This document shows positions 25,832 through 34,894 of a stretch of DNA of 64,000 nucleotides, one piece after another (the stretch's first letter is position 1; every line of letters begins with the position of its first letter). A model generated the notes under the pieces. It saw only the letters and a program-made list of their open reading frames with translations, did no database searches and was not told the DNA's origin. Position numbers and translations under genes: made by a program. Source of the stretch: Bacteroidetes bacterium UBA2475 (GTDB taxonomy: Bacteria; Bacteroidota; Bacteroidia; B-17B0; Aurantibacillaceae); NCBI GenBank assembly GCA_002342065.1, contig DDPF01000012.1, forward strand, positions 434,001 through 498,000, in the 5' to 3' direction.

Positions 25832-26530
25832 ATGAGCGGACAGTTATTTATAGTGCCAACCCCCATTGGTAATTTGGAGGATATTACATTACGTGCTATT
25901 AATACGCTCAAAAATGCCGATCTTATTTTGGCAGAAGACACCCGCACCTCTTCTTTTTTGCTGAAGCATTTGAAAATAGAAAAGCCTTTAAAATCGTATC
26001 ACCAGCATAACGAACATAAAATATTAGAAGAATTAATCTCATCATTAAACTCCGGAAAAAATATTGCACTGATCTCAGATGCAGGAACTCCCGGTATATC
26101 TGATCCCGGATTTTTATTGATCCGTGAAGCCATTGCAAATAATTTAACGGTAGTAAGTTTGCCCGGCGCAACCGCCTTTGTGCCCGCGCTTGTCAATAGT
26201 GGCCTGCCATGCAACGAATTTAGTTTTTATGGGTTTCTTCCACAAAAAAAAGGAAGACAAACGCGCTTAAAATTATTAGCGCAGGAAGAAAAAACTTTTA
26301 TTGTTTACGAATCGCCTTTTCGTCTTTTAAAATTGCTGGAAGAATTTAAAACTTATTTGGGTGAAGATAGAAAAGCAAGCGTATCGCGCGAGATCACAAA
26401 AATGTTCGAAGAAACAAAAAGAGGAACTATTAATGAATTGATAACTTTTTATTCTTCTAAACCTATTAAAGGAGAGATTGTTGTTGTTGTACAAGGAAAT
26501 AAAAACTTAGACACTGAAACCGATGGGTAA
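25832..26530 (+). CDS. rsmI: 16S rRNA (cytidine1402-2'-O)-methyltransferase
   Basis: SAM-dependent enzyme methylating the ribose of C1402 in the decoding centre. The family N-terminus VPTPIGNLEDITLRA and the SAM-binding segments LILAEDTRTSS and LISDAGTPGISDPG are clear, with the substrate segment SLPGATAFVPALVNSGLP. At 232 residues it lacks the longer C-terminal extension of the E. coli protein, as usual in Bacteroidota. Its last eight bases overlap corA. Confidence 0.95.
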   Translation: MSGQLFIVPTPIGNLEDITLRAINTLKNADLILAEDTRTSSFLLKHLKIEKPLKSYHQHNEHKILEELISSLNSGKNIALISDAGTPGISDPGFLLIREAIANNLTVVSLPGATAFVPALVNSGLPCNEFSFYGFLPQKKGRQTRLKLLAQEEKTFIVYESPFRLLKLLEEFKTYLGEDRKASVSREITKMFEETKRGTINELITFYSSKPIKGEIVVVVQGNKNLDTETDG

Positions 26531-27590
26531 AAAGAAAAAACGGAAAATTACAAAATCCCATGATGTTGGTTTGCCTCCGGGCACAATGATTTATAATGGG
26601 GAAGAAAAAGGTAGTCGCATAAAAATTACTTTGATCGAGTTTAATGAAACCGAGTTTTTTGAAGATGATTTTTATGATCTTTCAGATTGTCTTTCGCATG
26701 TAAAGGATAACATGGTGAAGTGGATAAATGTAGAAGGCGTACATAACATTGAACTGATAGAAAAAATTGGCAAATTATATAACATTCATCCTTTAACGTT
26801 AGAAGACATTGTACATATTGATCAACGTCCGAAATTTGAGGATTACGATCATTATATACTTTCTATTTTAAAAATGATCATGTACGATAAAGAAGTGCAT
26901 GCAGAACAACTTTCATTGATACTATTGGATAATACTGTTATTTCTTTTCAGGAACCACATAGTGGAGATGCTTTTGATATTATCCGCGCAAGATTAAGAC
27001 AAGCCAAAGGACGTGTGCGTAAACTGGGTGCAGATTATTTATTTTATGCCTTAATGGATGCTGTAGTGGATTGTTATTTTGATGCTATTGAAAAAATAGG
27101 AGACAAGGTTGAGCATATCGAAGAAGAGATCATTAACGAACCAAAACGTGAATCATTGATAGAACTTTACAGGTTAAAGCGCGAAGTGATCTTTTTGCGT
27201 AAACAGGTTTGGCCATTGCGCGATATGATAAGTAATTTATTGCGTTCAGAATCTGAATTTATTACACCAAGTACACAGTTATTCTTTCGCGACTTACAGG
27301 ATCATAGTACACGCATTATAGATACCGTAGAAACATACAGAGACTTGTTGAGCGGCATTATGGATATTTATTTAAGTACAAACTCCAACAGAATGAATGA
27401 GGTAATGAAAATGCTCACGATCGTGTCGAGTATTTTTATTCCGGTAACTTTTATAGTGGGTGTTTATGGGATGAACTTTGATATAATGCCCGAGTTAAGA
27501 GAACCTTATGGTTACTATGTAGTTTGGGGGGTGATGTTGACAATAATTACAGGGCAAATAATTTATTTTAAGAGAAAGAAATGGATGTAG
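26523..27590 (+). CDS. corA: CorA-type magnesium/cobalt transporter
   Basis: Inner-membrane channel for Mg2+ (also Co2+ or Ni2+). The 355-residue protein has a large soluble N-terminal domain and two spans at the C-terminus, with the pore motif GMN in VYGMNFDIMPE between them. A basic N-terminus (MGKKKKRKITKSHD) precedes the soluble domain. It overlaps rsmI and is convergent with a small minus-strand gene. Confidence 0.94.
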   Translation: MGKKKKRKITKSHDVGLPPGTMIYNGEEKGSRIKITLIEFNETEFFEDDFYDLSDCLSHVKDNMVKWINVEGVHNIELIEKIGKLYNIHPLTLEDIVHIDQRPKFEDYDHYILSILKMIMYDKEVHAEQLSLILLDNTVISFQEPHSGDAFDIIRARLRQAKGRVRKLGADYLFYALMDAVVDCYFDAIEKIGDKVEHIEEEIINEPKRESLIELYRLKREVIFLRKQVWPLRDMISNLLRSESEFITPSTQLFFRDLQDHSTRIIDTVETYRDLLSGIMDIYLSTNSNRMNEVMKMLTIVSSIFIPVTFIVGVYGMNFDIMPELREPYGYYVVWGVMLTIITGQIIYFKRKKWM

Positions 27591-27616
27591 AATTTTTTTA
27601 GGATCCTACATTCATC

Positions 27617-27778
27617 TTATGACAATTCTACTGCGTTTGGATATTTTGTTTTCCAATTCTTTAAACTTTCTTTTGTTCTAACCGTAATAACTGTCCTGGC
27701 ATCAATACGAAGTTTTACTAAGTACGTGCTTCCTTTCACCTCTGCCGCTTTTTTTATCTTTGCTTTCATTGTTCTCAT
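27617..27778 (-). CDS. Small basic protein of unknown function
   Basis: A 53-residue reading frame starting at ATG (MRTMKAKIKKAAEVKG) and ending VELS. It is lysine-rich with a beta-strand-like centre (TYLVKLRIDARTVITVRTK). I do not recognise a family. It may be a real small protein, since the composition is protein-like and it stands alone between corA and the rplT terminator, but I cannot exclude a chance frame. A longer version would need a TTG start. Confidence 0.45.
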   Translation of the reverse strand: MRTMKAKIKKAAEVKGSTYLVKLRIDARTVITVRTKESLKNWKTKYPNAVELS

Positions 27779-27916
27779 TTTTTTATGCTCGAGTTCTATT
27801 AATATACAACGCAAATAAACCTATTTTGTTTGGGTATTAACGTTAATTTAAGCTAATATACGAAAAAATTCGACTTAGCAGCTATTTATGACTATATATG
27901 TTATAAATAATCTATC

Positions 27917-27949
27917 AAAAAAAACGCCCCAAAAAATGGGGCGTTTTTT
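27917..27949 (-). terminator. Intrinsic terminator after rplT
   Basis: A 7-bp GC stem (ACGCCCC/GGGGCGT) with an A/T-rich loop is flanked by A and T tracts on both sides, so it can work in both directions. It lies 22 bases after the rplT stop. Confidence 0.9.
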
Positions 27950-27970
27950 ACACAATATGTTGTAAATCCC

Positions 27971-28315
27971 TTATTTTACCTGGTTTATAACCGCTGTAAA
28001 AGCTTCAGGATGATTCATGGCAAGATCTGCTAAAACTTTACGGTTTAATTGCAAACCTTTAGCATTTAATTTACCCATGAATTCAGAATAACTCATTCCA
28101 TGTTCTCTAACTCCTGCATTGATACGCTGTATCCACAAACCACGCATAGTACGTTTTTTGTTTTTACGATCGCGATAAGCATAAGTTAAACCTTTTTCTA
28201 GAGTATTTTTGGCTATTGTCCAAACATTACCTCTAGCACCCCAATAACCTTTGGTTAAATTTAGGATCTTTTTTCTGCGAGCCCTGCTGGCTACGTGATT
28301 GACACTTCTTGGCAT
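27971..28315 (-). CDS. rplT: Ribosomal protein L20
   Basis: Large-subunit protein needed for early 50S assembly. The 114-residue sequence starts MPRSVNHVASRARRKKIL and has the family core GYWGARGNVWTIAKN and MRGLWIQRINAGVREHGMSYS. It follows rpmI after a 114-base spacer with hairpins that may serve autoregulation, and it is closed by a strong terminator. Confidence 0.98.
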   Translation of the reverse strand: MPRSVNHVASRARRKKILNLTKGYWGARGNVWTIAKNTLEKGLTYAYRDRKNKKRTMRGLWIQRINAGVREHGMSYSEFMGKLNAKGLQLNRKVLADLAMNHPEAFTAVINQVK

Positions 28316-28334
28316 TTTTTTTAATTTTGATTTT

Positions 28335-28400
28335 GAATTTTAGTGCTCTTTTACGAGTCTTTTTGACTAAAATTCGGGTTAAACATTTGTTTAATTAACC
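28335..28400 (-). promoter_or_regulatory. Hairpins in the rpmI-rplT spacer
   Basis: A perfect 10-bp stem (GAATTTTAGT/ACTAAAATTC, 28335-28375) holds a smaller internal hairpin, and a second stem GGTTAA/TTAACC lies at 28377-28400. They are 20-85 bases upstream of rplT. L20 represses its own operon in other bacteria by binding structured leader RNA; that this is such a site is inference. Confidence 0.4.
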
Positions 28401-28429
28401 GATCTCGATAATCTTTAAAGAACTTTCGC

Positions 28430-28624
28430 TTAGATATTTAACATGAATTTCACGTTATTTGTATCTGGCTTGCTAACTAATCCACTCTTAGCTAGACCGC
28501 GTTTACGGTCTTTTTCTTTTTTAGTTAAGATGTGACGTTTGAAAGCATGCTTTCTTTTAATTTTACCGCTTCCAGTCAGGCTAAAACGCTTTTTAGCGCT
28601 GGAATTAGTTTTCATTTTTGGCAT
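28430..28624 (-). CDS. rpmI: Ribosomal protein L35
   Basis: Small basic large-subunit protein, 64 residues, with the family sequence MPKMKTNSSAKKRFSLTGSG and KHAFKRHILTKKEKDRKRGL. It forms a two-gene unit with rplT behind its own strong promoter. The usual upstream partner infC (and thrS) is not adjacent. Confidence 0.97.
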   Translation of the reverse strand: MPKMKTNSSAKKRFSLTGSGKIKRKHAFKRHILTKKEKDRKRGLAKSGLVSKPDTNNVKFMLNI

Positions 28625-28646
28625 TTTTTCGTTTTTTTAAGGATGG

Positions 28647-28677
28647 CAAAGATATGTATTTATTCCTTTCAGGCAAA
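28647..28677 (-). promoter_or_regulatory. Promoter of rpmI-rplT
   Basis: TTTG (28677-28674) and TATCTTTG (28654-28647) match both Bacteroidota elements exactly with 19 bases between them, 22 bases upstream of the rpmI ATG. Confidence 0.85.
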
Positions 28678-28790
28678 GATTTAGTGCATTATTTTGTAGA
28701 AAAAGCCTCTTTTTGCCGGTAATAAAAGGGGAAATCCTTCCTTTTAATTAACCAAAGACAAAAACAGGCTCTTTTAACACAATTCCAACC

Positions 28791-31700
28791 CTATTTTTCT
28801 AAAACCGGCAACCTACCATAAGTTGACGGTATTTTAAGGTTTTCGGCCTTTTGCTCAATAGATTCTACTAATGTTTTTAACTCTACAATAGAAGCATAGA
28901 TTGGTTTAAATTCTGCTTTTAATTTTACAAATTTATCAGTCATGGTTTGCGTTGCTCCCATCGAACTGCTCCAACTGCCACTAACAATACCTTCCAAAGC
29001 CCCTACAAAACCGGGAAGCGTTTCAAACTCACGTTTAGCAAGACTTTCATCGCCATTTAAGGCTATCTCTATTGCTTTTTTCTTCGTATCGTAAGTATTA
29101 ATGTCAGCTAAAAGGCTTACCGCGTTTACATTTCCATTTAACACACCTTTTTTAAGATACTTGATCTTTTCGTTTAATAATCCAAAATAATCAGCGGTTC
29201 CTAAAACAACTCTTCTAAATTCGCTTAACTCTTTATTGTAAACCATTAATTTTTGTCTGTCAGGTAAAGGCAAAGTTGATTGATCTAAAGTTGAAATGTT
29301 GAACGCTGTTTTCTCGACTAAATTTTGAACTGTTCCATTATACACTTTATCCAATTTAACAAAATATTTTCCAGGAATAGCAACTGGTCCTTCATCTGCG
29401 GAATAATATGGATTGGATTCATCAACTACATTAAAATTTATTGGCGATGTAATATCATAACGGCCATTCCAAACAAAACGTGCTAAACCTTTTTTTGCCG
29501 GTAAATTTATTTTGCGAACATCATTTCCCAATTCATCGCTAATGGTTGCTAAAATATATGCAGCTTCTTCTGTATCTTCCAAACGCAAACTATCAGCGCT
29601 TGGATAAAAAACATCTTTGTTGTTCTTTATTTTTTCTTTCTCATTTTCTCTACGCTTATCTTTTATACTTTTAAAATCATCTTTTAAATAATAATAAATG
29701 GTTGCACCAATTTCAGGATTCGGTGCAGTGAAAAAAGATTCGCCCTGAAATGATTTTCCTTTATGTCCGTAAGGTGATGACTGAAGAAACACCAAACCAT
29801 TCTTAATAGGAAAAATAGCAGCAGTCTTATTAAGATCATCTGCTTTAATATTCTGTAATAAAGTATAATTATCCAAAACAAAAATGCCTCTTCCAAAAGA
29901 AGCAAGTATAAGATCATTTTCTTCTTTTTGAATGGTAATGTCTTTTATACAAACGGCTTCGGGTAAACCGGAAGTTAACTCTACCCAATTTTTTCCTGCA
30001 TCTAAACTAAAATAAAAACCAAATTCAGTTCCGCAAAAAATAAGGTCCGGATTTTTATGATCCTCTGCAATACTATATACAGAGCCTTTTTCAGGAAGTG
30101 TGGCGCTAATGTTTGTCCATGTTTTACCTTTATCAGTACTCTTAATTAAATAGGGTTTAAAATCTCCCTGACGGTGATTATTAAAAACAGCATACACTAC
30201 ATTTTCATCATGTTGCGATGCCAGCAAATAATTTACCAATGGTTGCATTTTTACATTACTCACCGAAATTTGCGGAATGCCTGCAATGTTATCGATCTTT
30301 GTCCAGTTGCCACCGCCATTTGTTGTAAGCTGAATTAAACCATCATCTGTTCCCGCATAAATTACATTTTCATTTTTTGGTGATTCGGTTAGTGCTGTAA
30401 TATTTCCAAAAAGAGAAGTTGAAGCATTCTTTGCAACAGCATCCATGCTCCACACTTTGCCCATTATTGCTAATTTATTCCTGTCAATTCCCCTGCTAAG
30501 ATCCGGACTTATTACTTTCCATGAATTTCCTCTTTCGTCACTTCTAAAAACTTTGTTGGCAGCAAAATAAATTCGCTTGTTATCAAAATTACTGATGATG
30601 ATAGGCGCATCCCAATTAAAACGGTAAGCAGGCTCGCCATCTTTTTCAATAGGTTTAATATCTACTTGTTCACCGGTTTTTTTGTCGAAACGAATTAAGC
30701 CACCATATTGCCATTCGCTATAAATAATATTTGGCTCTTTTGGATCTACTCTACTCTGAAAACCATCGCCTCCAACCGTTACGATCCAATCTGCGTTGGT
30801 TATACCGCTTGCGCTAATTGTTCTTGCTGGGCCGCCCAATGTATTATTATCCTGTGTGCCGGCATATACATTATAAAATGGTTTGGCGTTATCTACACAC
30901 ACCCGATAAATTTGTGTTATTGGTAAGTTAGATTTATAATCCCAGTTAGCTGCGTTATCAAAAGTTTCATAAAGACCGCCATCACATCCCATTATAAAAT
31001 GATCTGTATTTTTTGGGTCGATCCATATAGTATGGTTATCAACGTGTTTATGTTTTTCGCCAATGCCTTTAAATGTTTTTCCACCATCGGTAGTAACTTT
31101 TGCCCAGGTATCCATCACATAAAATTTGCTGGGGTTTTTTGGGTCGGCAATAATTTCCTGGTAATAATTTCCATCAGTAGCAATGCCACTTTGTTTTTCC
31201 CAACTCGCTCCTCTATCCGTACTTTTATAAGTTCCTTTATTATCGCGACCTTCTATCATTGCATAAATAATGTCTGTATTTGCCGGTGAAACCGCTAAAG
31301 CAATTCTTCCTACATCGCCGGTAGGCAAACCATTTGTTAATTTATCCCAGGTAGCGCCTTCATCTGTGCTTTTATAAATAGCACTTTCCGGTCCGCCGCT
31401 AATATAGGTCCACTCGTGCCTGCGGCGTTGGTGCGCACAAGCGTATAAAATATTTGGATGATTAGGATCGATGTGTACTTCATTAAAACCGGTATTCTCA
31501 CTAACATTTAAAACCTGTTTCCATGTTTTTCCACCATCGGTTGTTTTATAGATACCACGTTCGCCACCGCTGTTCCAAACAGGACCATATGCGGCAACGT
31601 ACACTACGTTAGAGTTTTTTGGATCGATGGCAAAATTACCAATGTGTTCAGATTTCTTTAGACCAACATTTTTAAACGATTTGCCACCATCTTCACTTTT

Positions 31701-32123
31701 ATAAACACCATCGCCGTAACCTACCGCACGTTGATTATTATTTTCGCCGCTACCAACCCAAATAATATTTGTATTGTTCTTATCAATAGCCAGACAACCG
31801 ATAGAATAAGCGCCTTGCCCATCAAAAATTGGTTCAAAGGTTACGCCGGCATTTTTTGTTTTAAAAACTCCGCCTGCTGCAGCTGCAACATACCATTCGT
31901 TTTTATTATGTGGATTTACAGCCAGATCTATTACACGACCAGAAGTAACTGCAGGGCCAATATTTCTAAAGGCTAAGGCCGAATAAGTTTCCGACTTTAA
32001 GAAAGGCGCTTTTTCTGGCTTCTTTGCCGCTTCGTCAGCTTTTTTAGGTTCTTCCTTTTTTTGGCCGAAGGAGTTAGCAGATATGAGCACAAGGGCTACA
32101 AATAAAAATTTAAAATTTTTCAT
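28791..32123 (-). CDS. Large secreted sortilin/VPS10-like beta-propeller protein
   Basis: Exported protein of 1110 residues with a signal peptide (MKNFKFLFVALVLISANSFG) and a Lys/Glu-rich linker, followed by many Asp-box repeats of the form S-x-D-x-G-x-x-W (TTDGGKTW, STDEGATW, STDRGASW, STDKGKTW, SLDAGKNW). These build sialidase-like or VPS10 propellers. The last 350 residues include an FlgD-like beta domain (KKGLARFVWNGRYD) and a helical end without a sorting motif. Bacteroidota have many such proteins, and no substrate is known. It has its own promoter and no operon partner. Confidence 0.85.
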   Translation of the reverse strand: MKNFKFLFVALVLISANSFGQKKEEPKKADEAAKKPEKAPFLKSETYSALAFRNIGPAVTSGRVIDLAVNPHNKNEWYVAAAAGGVFKTKNAGVTFEPIFDGQGAYSIGCLAIDKNNTNIIWVGSGENNNQRAVGYGDGVYKSEDGGKSFKNVGLKKSEHIGNFAIDPKNSNVVYVAAYGPVWNSGGERGIYKTTDGGKTWKQVLNVSENTGFNEVHIDPNHPNILYACAHQRRRHEWTYISGGPESAIYKSTDEGATWDKLTNGLPTGDVGRIALAVSPANTDIIYAMIEGRDNKGTYKSTDRGASWEKQSGIATDGNYYQEIIADPKNPSKFYVMDTWAKVTTDGGKTFKGIGEKHKHVDNHTIWIDPKNTDHFIMGCDGGLYETFDNAANWDYKSNLPITQIYRVCVDNAKPFYNVYAGTQDNNTLGGPARTISASGITNADWIVTVGGDGFQSRVDPKEPNIIYSEWQYGGLIRFDKKTGEQVDIKPIEKDGEPAYRFNWDAPIIISNFDNKRIYFAANKVFRSDERGNSWKVISPDLSRGIDRNKLAIMGKVWSMDAVAKNASTSLFGNITALTESPKNENVIYAGTDDGLIQLTTNGGGNWTKIDNIAGIPQISVSNVKMQPLVNYLLASQHDENVVYAVFNNHRQGDFKPYLIKSTDKGKTWTNISATLPEKGSVYSIAEDHKNPDLIFCGTEFGFYFSLDAGKNWVELTSGLPEAVCIKDITIQKEENDLILASFGRGIFVLDNYTLLQNIKADDLNKTAAIFPIKNGLVFLQSSPYGHKGKSFQGESFFTAPNPEIGATIYYYLKDDFKSIKDKRRENEKEKIKNNKDVFYPSADSLRLEDTEEAAYILATISDELGNDVRKINLPAKKGLARFVWNGRYDITSPINFNVVDESNPYYSADEGPVAIPGKYFVKLDKVYNGTVQNLVEKTAFNISTLDQSTLPLPDRQKLMVYNKELSEFRRVVLGTADYFGLLNEKIKYLKKGVLNGNVNAVSLLADINTYDTKKKAIEIALNGDESLAKREFETLPGFVGALEGIVSGSWSSSMGATQTMTDKFVKLKAEFKPIYASIVELKTLVESIEQKAENLKIPSTYGRLPVLEK

Positions 32124-32142
32124 GGGATAATTTAATTGTCAG

Positions 32143-32173
32143 CAAAGCTAGTATTTTAAGTTTCACTGCCAAA
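32143..32173 (-). promoter_or_regulatory. Promoter of the VPS10-like gene
   Basis: TTTG (32173-32170) and TAGCTTTG (32150-32143) are exact matches to the Bacteroidota consensus, 19 bases apart and 19 bases upstream of the ATG. Confidence 0.8.
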
Positions 32174-32331
32174 TGCTCTAAAAACAAATATTTTATATAA
32201 AATATTGATTTACAATTAGATAAATCGGTTTTTGAACTGATCAGATTTGCAAAATTCACGCTAAAAGGGGGAGGTTTATTTTTGTGAAAATGGAAAACCA
32301 GATGGTTACAAAATTTAGACTGCTCTAAAAA

Positions 32332-32363
32332 TTTGTTTAGCGTGATAAAATTTATTATTTTTG
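32332..32363 (+). promoter_or_regulatory. Promoter of mntR-mntH
   Basis: TTTG (32332-32335) and TATTTTTG (32356-32363) match the consensus exactly, with 20 bases between them. The likely start codon lies three bases after the second element, so the transcript would be leaderless. Confidence 0.75.
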
Positions 32364-32366
32364 TGC

Positions 32367-33035
32367 GTGATAATTTCATTAACAGAGGAAAATTACCTTA
32401 AAGCCATTTATACTTTAAGTCACCTAATTGATGAGTCGGAAGTTAGTACCAATCAAATTTCTGATCATCTTAATAATAAAGCGGCTACTGTTACCGATAT
32501 GCTTAAACGCCTGGCGGAAAAAAAATTAATTCATTATATCCCTTATCAAGGCGTAAAACTTACCGAGAAAGGACGGCAGACTGCTATTAAAGTAGTTCGC
32601 AAGCACCGTTTGTGGGAAGTTTTTTTGGTTGATAAATTACAGTTTAAATGGGATGAAGTGCACGAAATAGCAGAACAGTTAGAGCACATTAATAGCGACG
32701 AATTAATTCAACGTCTCGATAAATTTTTGGGTAAACCAAAATTCGATCCGCATGGTGATCCCATTCCTGATGCTAACGGACAACTGAATATAGTAAAAGC
32801 TATTCCTTTAAATCAACATAAGATAAAAGGCATGTTCACTTTTGTGGGTGTTTGCGAACATTCAAAAACATTTTTGCAACACCTTACTTCTATTGGTTTA
32901 AAAATTGGAGATACTTTAAAAGTAGAAGAGATAAATGAGTTTGATAATTCATGTAAAGTTAAGATCAATAAAAATAACAGTCAGTTCTTTAGCAATAAAG
33001 TAGCGTCTAACATTTTAGTGGAGATAAAAAAATGA
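32367..33035 (+). CDS. mntR: DtxR/MntR-family metal-dependent repressor
   Basis: Metalloregulator that represses metal uptake genes when Mn2+ or Fe2+ is sufficient. An N-terminal winged helix (SLTEENYLKAIYTL, STNQISDHLNNKAATVTDMLKRL) is followed by the metal-binding and dimerisation part (HRLWEVFLVDKL, EVHEIAEQLEHI) and a C-terminal FeoA-like SH3 domain, 222 residues in all. The start I prefer is GTG (MIISLTEEN) because an upstream TTG falls inside the -7 element. It overlaps the transporter gene by four bases, so it very likely controls it. Confidence 0.88.
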   Translation: MIISLTEENYLKAIYTLSHLIDESEVSTNQISDHLNNKAATVTDMLKRLAEKKLIHYIPYQGVKLTEKGRQTAIKVVRKHRLWEVFLVDKLQFKWDEVHEIAEQLEHINSDELIQRLDKFLGKPKFDPHGDPIPDANGQLNIVKAIPLNQHKIKGMFTFVGVCEHSKTFLQHLTSIGLKIGDTLKVEEINEFDNSCKVKINKNNSQFFSNKVASNILVEIKK

Positions 33036-34894
33036 GCAAGTCGTTAGAGGAAGTAAATTCGAGTGTTAACACTCACACCGGTGGAAGCGTAAAAAGGCTC
33101 TTAGCTTTTTTAGGTCCTGCTTATATGATCAGTGTTGGTTATATGGACCCAGGCAACTGGGCAACCGACATTGCGGGCGGTAGTAAATTTGGTTTTAGTT
33201 TATTGTGGGTTTTAGTAATGAGTAACATTATTGCTTTATTGCTGCAGAGCCATTGTGTACGTTTAGGAATTGTAAGTGGTAAAGATCTTGCACAGGCATC
33301 GCGAGAAACCTATCCAAGATTTATTAATTTATTTTTATACGGGCTTGCCGAAATAGCGATTGCGGCCTGCGACCTGGCCGAAGTAATTGGTATGGCCATT
33401 GGCATCCATTTATTATTTCCAAGCATTGGTATTTTAACGGGAGTGTGTATTACGGTGTTAGATAGTTTTATTTTATTATTCTTATTAAATAAAGGCATTC
33501 GCAAATTAGAAGCCTTTATTATTTGTCTTGTGCTACTTATAGGTGTTTCATTTTTTATTCAACTATTAATTGCAAAACCTGAAGTTTCGGAAATTGCAGG
33601 CGGCTTATTTCCTTTCATTCAAAACGACGAGGCACTTTATATTGCCATTGGCATAATTGGCGCAACCGTTATGCCCCATAATTTATACTTACACAGCTCA
33701 TTGGTTCAAACACGAAAGTTTGACCGAACACCTAAGGACATAAAAAAAGCAATTCGTTTTAATACTATCGATAGCGCAGTTGCATTGAACTTAGCATTAT
33801 TTGTAAACGCTGCCATTTTAATTTTGGCTGCCACTACTTTTCATAAGGCAGGGAAAAATGATGTAACAGAGATACAAGATGCACACCAATTATTAGCGCC
33901 CATGTTAGGTAGTACATTAGCGCCTATATTATTTGCTGTTGCCTTAATTGCGGCAGGACAAAGCTCCACTATAACGGGCACTTTGGCCGGACAAGTTGTA
34001 ATGGAAGGTTATTTAAATTTACGTTTGCAACCCTGGATAAGAAGATTGTTAACACGTTTAATAGCTATTGTGCCTGCGTTTTTAACCATCTTAATTATGG
34101 GTGATGGCGCAACCGGAAAACTATTAATTCTTAGTCAGGTTATTTTAAGTTTACAATTAGGTTTTGCTGTTATTCCACTCATACATTTTGTAAGTGATAA
34201 AAAGAAAATGGGTGAATATGTAATCCCAATGTGGCAAAAAATATTATCATGGTTAGCAGCGCTCATCATTATTTCGTTAAATGTAAAATTAGTTTTTAGC
34301 GAAATAGCCGATCTTTTATATACAAGCAACTCTGCAATTTTAATAAGTTTTACAATTGTGCCAATTTGCATCTTTTGCTTTTTGATGTTGATCTATATCA
34401 CTGTTGTTCCTTTCATTACAAAAGAAAAAGAAAATAAACGGAAGGGTTTTCATGACGAATTAGAGCCATTAAAATTGGATTTTCAAACTAGTATTAAACG
34501 TATTGCAGTTACTGTAGATTTTAGCCCTAGCGATAATAAGGCCATAAATAAAGCTTTGCAACTAGGAGATAAAAATTCTACTTTAATTTTAATTCATATT
34601 CTGGAAAGTACAAATGCTATGGTGTATGGCGAAGACTCATTTGATTTTGAACGCGAAGAAGATTATCAGAAATTAAAAAAATACCAGCAAGAATTAGAGA
34701 CTCAAAATATTACTACTGAAATACAATTAGGATTTGGAATTCCTAAAATTGCTATACCAAAACTTCTTATTAAAAACAATTGTGATATAATTATTATGGG
34801 AACTCATGGTCACAGAACAATAAAAGATATTTTGTTAGGAAGCACTATTGAAAGTGTACGACACGAAATTAAAATTCCGTTGGTATTGGTTTAA
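33032..34894 (+). CDS. mntH: Nramp-family Mn2+/Fe2+ transporter fused to a universal stress protein domain
   Basis: Proton-coupled divalent metal importer in the inner membrane. The metal-site motifs are intact: DPGN at residues 39-42 and MPH at 214-216. Eleven or twelve spans reach to about residue 465. From about residue 487 a cytoplasmic UspA domain follows (RIAVTVDFSPSDNKAI) with the nucleotide-binding pattern GTHGHRTIKDILLGSTIESV near the C-terminus. At 620 residues it is some 200 longer than a plain MntH. The fused domain suggests ATP or another nucleotide could gate transport. The upstream repressor is coupled to it. Confidence 0.9.
   Translation: MSKSLEEVNSSVNTHTGGSVKRLLAFLGPAYMISVGYMDPGNWATDIAGGSKFGFSLLWVLVMSNIIALLLQSHCVRLGIVSGKDLAQASRETYPRFINLFLYGLAEIAIAACDLAEVIGMAIGIHLLFPSIGILTGVCITVLDSFILLFLLNKGIRKLEAFIICLVLLIGVSFFIQLLIAKPEVSEIAGGLFPFIQNDEALYIAIGIIGATVMPHNLYLHSSLVQTRKFDRTPKDIKKAIRFNTIDSAVALNLALFVNAAILILAATTFHKAGKNDVTEIQDAHQLLAPMLGSTLAPILFAVALIAAGQSSTITGTLAGQVVMEGYLNLRLQPWIRRLLTRLIAIVPAFLTILIMGDGATGKLLILSQVILSLQLGFAVIPLIHFVSDKKKMGEYVIPMWQKILSWLAALIIISLNVKLVFSEIADLLYTSNSAILISFTIVPICIFCFLMLIYITVVPFITKEKENKRKGFHDELEPLKLDFQTSIKRIAVTVDFSPSDNKAINKALQLGDKNSTLILIHILESTNAMVYGEDSFDFEREEDYQKLKKYQQELETQNITTEIQLGFGIPKIAIPKLLIKNNCDIIIMGTHGHRTIKDILLGSTIESVRHEIKIPLVLV

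Noticed and set aside
30708..31976. Plus-strand reading frames opposite the VPS10-like gene
   Set aside because: They are low-complexity mirror frames of the repeated Asp boxes and have no protein-like features.
28791..32123. T9SS structural component
   Set aside because: Only Asp-box propeller repeats, an FlgD-like part and a helical end are seen; nothing matches SprA, PorV or gliding proteins.
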